Shown here piece after piece: positions 60,576-64,000 of a stretch of DNA of 64,000 nt (positions are counted from its first letter, which is position 1; each line of letters opens with the position of its first letter). The DNA comes from Fluviicola sp. (GTDB lineage Bacteria; Bacteroidota; Bacteroidia; Flavobacteriales_D; Crocinitomicaceae), in assembly GCA_029866325.1 (NCBI GenBank), contig JARWZO010000029.1, positions 172,602 to 236,601 on the forward strand, in the 5' to 3' direction. Under the pieces are notes generated by a model, which saw only the letters and a program-made list of their open reading frames with translations, was not told the DNA's origin and did no database searches. Made by a program: the position numbers and the translations under genes.

Positions 60576-62969
60576 ATGCGATCATTTGTTGTTTTACTCT
60601 TTTTGAGTTGTTTCGGTACGGTTTTAAGTCAGGAAAATGCTACCTTGAGCGGACATATTTACGACGCTGCTAACGGGGAACCCCTGATTGGGGCAAACGC
60701 CTATGTGCCGGCATTAAAACTTGGTACCGCAACCAATACGTATGGTTTTTTCTCACTCACACTTCCGTTGGGAACTCATGTAGTAATCTTCCGCTGGGGC
60801 GATTTGGCAAATGACACCATGACGATCAATCTCACTGCAGATCAGTCTTTGGAAATCAATCTTAGCGACAAAGCAACCGAAATAGAAACGGTAGAAATCA
60901 ATGCCAAACGTGGAGAAAACACCAATTCAACCAAGATCGGACAAATTGAATTGGACATGGATCAGATCAAAAAACTTCCGGCCTTTTTGGGAGAAGTTGA
61001 TCCATTAAAAATCATACAGTTGCTGCCCGGAGTTTCATCTGTAAGCGAAGGTGGGCAAGGATTTTACGTGCGTGGTGGTGGACCTGATCAGAATTTGGTT
61101 TTACTTGATGAAGCCTTGGTTTACAACGCCTCTCACCTCTTCGGTTTCTTCTCGGTATTCAATTCGGATGCCATCAAAAATGTAAACCTCATCAAAGGCG
61201 GAATGCCGGCCAATTTCGGTGGTCGACTTTCATCTGTACTAGAAGTGAACATGAAAGAAGGAAACAACAAACAGTTTAAACTAACCGGAGGCTTAGGACT
61301 GATTTCTTCGCGCTTAACGTTAGAAGGTCCGTTGAAAAAAGACCGCGGTTCATTTATTGTTTCTGCGCGTAGAACCTACCTCGATGTGCTGATGAAAGCT
61401 TTTATCAAAGATTCCAGTCCATTTGCTGGAACAAGCTACTTTTTCTACGATTTCAATGCCAAACTGAACTACAAGTTTGGGCAAAAAGACAAAGTTTACC
61501 TAAGTGCTTATTACGGAAAAGACAAGTTCAAATTCGGGAACAAAGAAGATGATTTCACGGTGAATATGCCCTGGGGAAATGGTATTGTTTCATTGCGTTG
61601 GAATCACCTGTTCAGCAGTAAATTGTTCATGAATGTTTCAGCCACACTTACCGATTATTTGTTCAGTTTCGGTTCAGAGCAAAATGAGTTTTTGTTTGAG
61701 TTGAAATCTGGTATTCGCGATATAGGCGGAAAAGTGGATTTCTCGTATTTCCCCAGCACACGTCACCGCATCAAGTGGGGAGCCGATTATGTTTACCACA
61801 CTTTCACACCCGTAAGTGTTTCCGCCAAACAAGGTGAAACGGTGTTTGATACCGGATTGGCGCAAAAACTCTACAGCCACGAATCGGCTATTTATGCACT
61901 AGATGAATTTGACATCAACGAATACATTCGCGTGAATGTTGGTTTACGCTATAGCATGTACCAATTTACCGGACCGTTTACGCGTTTTATCAAGGAAATC
62001 GGAAGTGCTTCGGATAGCACCATTCAGTATTCGAAAGGCGAAGTGATCCAGTTTTACCATGGATTGGAACCGCGCATTACCGGACGAATTCTGATGAAAG
62101 ACAAAAGTTCGATCAAGTTCGGATATATGTACAACAATCAGTATGTACACCTCACGAGTTTAAGTGCTGTTTCACTCCCAACAGACATTTGGTATCCGAG
62201 TACCGATATTGCCAAACCGCAAAAAGGATGGCAAGCCAGCTTGGGCTATTTCCGCGATTTTAGTGAAGGTCGATGGGAAACCTCGGTTGAAGTGTATTAC
62301 AAACACATGAACAACCTGATCGAATACAAACAAGGTGCGTTGCCGGGCGATAATGTGAGCGATAATACAGACAACTTGCTCACGTTCGGGAAAGGTTGGA
62401 GCTACGGAGCTGAATTTTTCATCAAACGTGTTTTTGGAAAACTCACCGGTTGGATTGGTTATACTTGGGCTAAAACCGAGCGTTATTTCCCCGATTTACA
62501 AGCTGACGTGTTTCCGGCAAAATATGACCGTCGACACGATTTAACAGTCGTTGGAACCTACGAACTCAATCCGCACTGGACCTTTGGAATGTCATTTATT
62601 TTTGCAACCGGAAATACATTGACGCTTCCTACAAGCTGGTATACGCAAAACCAAGATTTGTTATTCAACTACGGAAATCGCAATTCTACGCGCATGGCGC
62701 CGTATCACCGATTGGATCTTTCGGCTACGTGGTACGATAGTCCTACTAAAACGGTTACAGACAAAACCACAGGCAAAACTACCGAAGTCAAAAAACGTTT
62801 CCGCCAAAACGTGAATATTTCGGTTTACAATATTTACAACCGGGCCAATCCTTACTTTTTGTATATTGACAACAAAGGCAACTTGTTAAACGGAAGTTTT
62901 GAAATTTCTGTCAAGCAAGTGTCGTTGTTTCCGATTATACCAAGTGTGACCTGGAACTTTGAATTTTAA
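60576..62969 (+). CDS. TonB-dependent receptor with carboxypeptidase-like N-terminal domain
   Basis: This 797-aa outer-membrane protein has a signal peptide (ending TVLSQ), a CarboxypepD_reg-like domain (about 20-95; ATLSGHIYDAANGEPLIGAN), a plug domain (about 125-235; PLKIIQLLPGVSSVSEGGQG, YVRGGGPDQNLVLLDEALVY) and a 22-stranded-like barrel ending FPIIPSVTWNFEF with the C-terminal aromatic. It transports an unknown substrate driven by TonB. The DUF4249-like lipoprotein follows after 3 bases, the usual partnership. Confidence 0.9.
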   Translation: MRSFVVLLFLSCFGTVLSQENATLSGHIYDAANGEPLIGANAYVPALKLGTATNTYGFFSLTLPLGTHVVIFRWGDLANDTMTINLTADQSLEINLSDKATEIETVEINAKRGENTNSTKIGQIELDMDQIKKLPAFLGEVDPLKIIQLLPGVSSVSEGGQGFYVRGGGPDQNLVLLDEALVYNASHLFGFFSVFNSDAIKNVNLIKGGMPANFGGRLSSVLEVNMKEGNNKQFKLTGGLGLISSRLTLEGPLKKDRGSFIVSARRTYLDVLMKAFIKDSSPFAGTSYFFYDFNAKLNYKFGQKDKVYLSAYYGKDKFKFGNKEDDFTVNMPWGNGIVSLRWNHLFSSKLFMNVSATLTDYLFSFGSEQNEFLFELKSGIRDIGGKVDFSYFPSTRHRIKWGADYVYHTFTPVSVSAKQGETVFDTGLAQKLYSHESAIYALDEFDINEYIRVNVGLRYSMYQFTGPFTRFIKEIGSASDSTIQYSKGEVIQFYHGLEPRITGRILMKDKSSIKFGYMYNNQYVHLTSLSAVSLPTDIWYPSTDIAKPQKGWQASLGYFRDFSEGRWETSVEVYYKHMNNLIEYKQGALPGDNVSDNTDNLLTFGKGWSYGAEFFIKRVFGKLTGWIGYTWAKTERYFPDLQADVFPAKYDRRHDLTVVGTYELNPHWTFGMSFIFATGNTLTLPTSWYTQNQDLLFNYGNRNSTRMAPYHRLDLSATWYDSPTKTVTDKTTGKTTEVKKRFRQNVNISVYNIYNRANPYFLYIDNKGNLLNGSFEISVKQVSLFPIIPSVTWNFEF

Positions 62970-62972
62970 GTT

Positions 62973-63920
62973 ATGAAACAGATTCTTTTTTTCGTTTGTG
63001 CGGTTTTGATCCTAGCTTCTTGCACCAAAGAAGTAAAGATCGATATTCCGGGATATGAAGAGCAACTGGTAATTGACGGTCGCATTGAAACCGATCAGCC
63101 GCCGTTGGTGATTTTATCAAAAACCAAGGATATTTATGCACCAACCGACCTCGATGCCTACCTCAACGGTTTTGTTTCCGGGGCTGTGGTAACGGTAAGC
63201 GATGGCAGCACTTCTGTGGTATTGGATGAAATTTGCTCAGACAATTTGCCTCCGGGAACGGAAGAACAAGCAGCAGCATTATTTGGTATTCCGGTAGATC
63301 AATTGGCAAATTACCACATTTGTGCCTACACCACTTTTAATACTGCTATTTGGGGACAGGTGGGGAAAACCTATTCGTTGACCGTGCAATTTGAAGGGAA
63401 AACCTACACTTCTTCTACTCAAATTCTACAGCCGACGGCACTAGACAGCGTATTCTGGCAACAAGACGAAGATGCTCCGGCAGGATTCGGTTTTTCATGG
63501 GCCAGGCTTTCTGATCCTGCAGGTCAATATGATGCTTACATGTGGGAAGTGAAGCGCTTGGATTTGGATGCAGGAGGTAACCCGAAAGACAATGCGTATA
63601 AAGCAACGTTCGCTCCTGTTTGGGATGATGAATTCATTGACGGAAAAACCTTTGATTTTGCATTCGAAAACCCACTAAACGATCCGGATGAAGCCCCTGA
63701 TGATCAGCGCTGGTACTATGGCATTGGCGATACTGTGGTGATTAAATTATCGAAAGTAGAATCGAATGTATTTGAATTTCTAGAGAAAAAATACCTTCAA
63801 CTGCAAACTACTGGTAATCCGTTTGCGTCACCAACCATGATTCCGACCAATATTATAGGAGGCGCTCAGGGAGTTTGGGCTGGCTATTCGCCGCATTTTG
63901 ATACGTTGATTTGTCAATAA
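62973..63920 (+). CDS. DUF4249-like lipoprotein
   Basis: This 315-aa protein has a lipobox in LILASC at about residue 16 and then the domain EVKIDIPGYEEQLVIDGRIE, typical of DUF4249, a companion of TonB-dependent receptors. Its beta-rich body contains GKTYSLTVQFEGKTYTSSTQ and a C-terminal GGAQGVWAGYSPHFDTLICQ. It lies in an operon with the receptor. The stop codon falls within the long palindrome at 63918-63983, with nothing beyond it in the window. Confidence 0.85.
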   Translation: MKQILFFVCAVLILASCTKEVKIDIPGYEEQLVIDGRIETDQPPLVILSKTKDIYAPTDLDAYLNGFVSGAVVTVSDGSTSVVLDEICSDNLPPGTEEQAAALFGIPVDQLANYHICAYTTFNTAIWGQVGKTYSLTVQFEGKTYTSSTQILQPTALDSVFWQQDEDAPAGFGFSWARLSDPAGQYDAYMWEVKRLDLDAGGNPKDNAYKATFAPVWDDEFIDGKTFDFAFENPLNDPDEAPDDQRWYYGIGDTVVIKLSKVESNVFEFLEKKYLQLQTTGNPFASPTMIPTNIIGGAQGVWAGYSPHFDTLICQ

Positions 63921-63983
63921 AATTGAAAATATACATGTAGGGGTGACTCGCGAGTCACCCCTACATGTATATTTTCAATTTTA
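63918..63983. repeat. Perfect 66-nt palindrome
   Basis: The sequence is its own reverse complement from 63918 to 63983, with no spacer; the centre is at 63950/63951 in the core GTGACTCGCGAGTCAC. The outer part reads AAAATTGAAAATATACATG. It begins with the stop codon of the DUF4249-like gene. It could act as a terminator in both directions or be a REP-type repeat. Confidence 0.95.
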
Positions 63984-64000
63984 AATTAATAAGCCCAGTT

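Overview
The window looks like chromosomal DNA of a Bacteroidota member of the order Flavobacteriales, perhaps Crocinitomicaceae (Fluviicola-like); the family-level call is inference. Direct support: five cargo proteins with type IX secretion (T9SS) sorting domains (three type A, two type B/gliding-associated), a TonB-dependent receptor paired with a DUF4249-like lipoprotein, a DUF5723-like outer-membrane barrel, a GldM-like secreted protein, fused E1 alpha/beta 2-oxoacid dehydrogenase, split transketolase, a six-S1-domain ribosomal protein S1, promoters of the TTG/TAnnTTTG type, and start codons without Shine-Dalgarno sequences. No rRNA, tRNA, prophage, transposase gene or CRISPR array was seen.

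Layout. 1-8.7 kb: end of a secreted low-complexity protein, a GyrI-like/DUF1801 pair, two copies of an 80-bp palindromic repeat, an MpaB/Lcp-like oxygenase, a T9SS cargo protein, an AraC regulator and a DUF1761 membrane protein. 8.8-16.7 kb: rpsA with a clear promoter and a possible structured leader, small secreted proteins, a padR-pspC operon with a palindromic operator, and a large MORN-like secreted protein. 16.9-21.4 kb: fused 2-oxoacid dehydrogenase E1, then three genes that look like a small metal-related envelope set. 21.4-28.4 kb: an S74-chaperone surface protein with a T9SS partner, an endonuclease III without iron-sulfur cysteines, a tandem lipoprotein pair and an MFS transporter. 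28.7-35.8 kb: ribD, an EamA-type transporter, an MBL hydrolase, an HU-like/SPOR protein, and a tandemly duplicated DUF1761 plus small-protein module containing a gene remnant. 36-45.8 kb: an AT-rich orphan gene with a Cys/His-rich centre, an outer-membrane barrel, gap, and a duplicated two-gene module (small secreted protein plus T9SS type B protein of about 810 aa). 45.9-52 kb: one same-strand block of tktN, a von Willebrand A protein, tktC, an ECF sigma factor, a putative anti-sigma protein, a Spy-like periplasmic protein and a class III aminotransferase. 52-58.7 kb: a GldM-like protein, a cold-shock-domain protein and a pheT-bioD-bioA operon. 59-64 kb: a PKD/T9SS protein, the TonB-receptor/DUF4249-like pair and a perfect 66-nt palindrome at the right edge.

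The least explained material is intergenic. Five copies (and possibly a sixth, degenerate one) of an inverted-repeat element of 107-148 bp share terminal repeats reading roughly TCCCACAGATGCA and two inner conserved blocks (CTCGGCTAACGCCCTCGC and GCCGTTAGGAGCGCAAAAA) around a central loop that differs in every copy. They occur in both orientations and between divergent, convergent and co-directional genes, which fits a miniature mobile element or REP-like family better than a terminator or riboswitch. Several other palindromes are scattered through the window, one of them supplying the stop codon of bioA.
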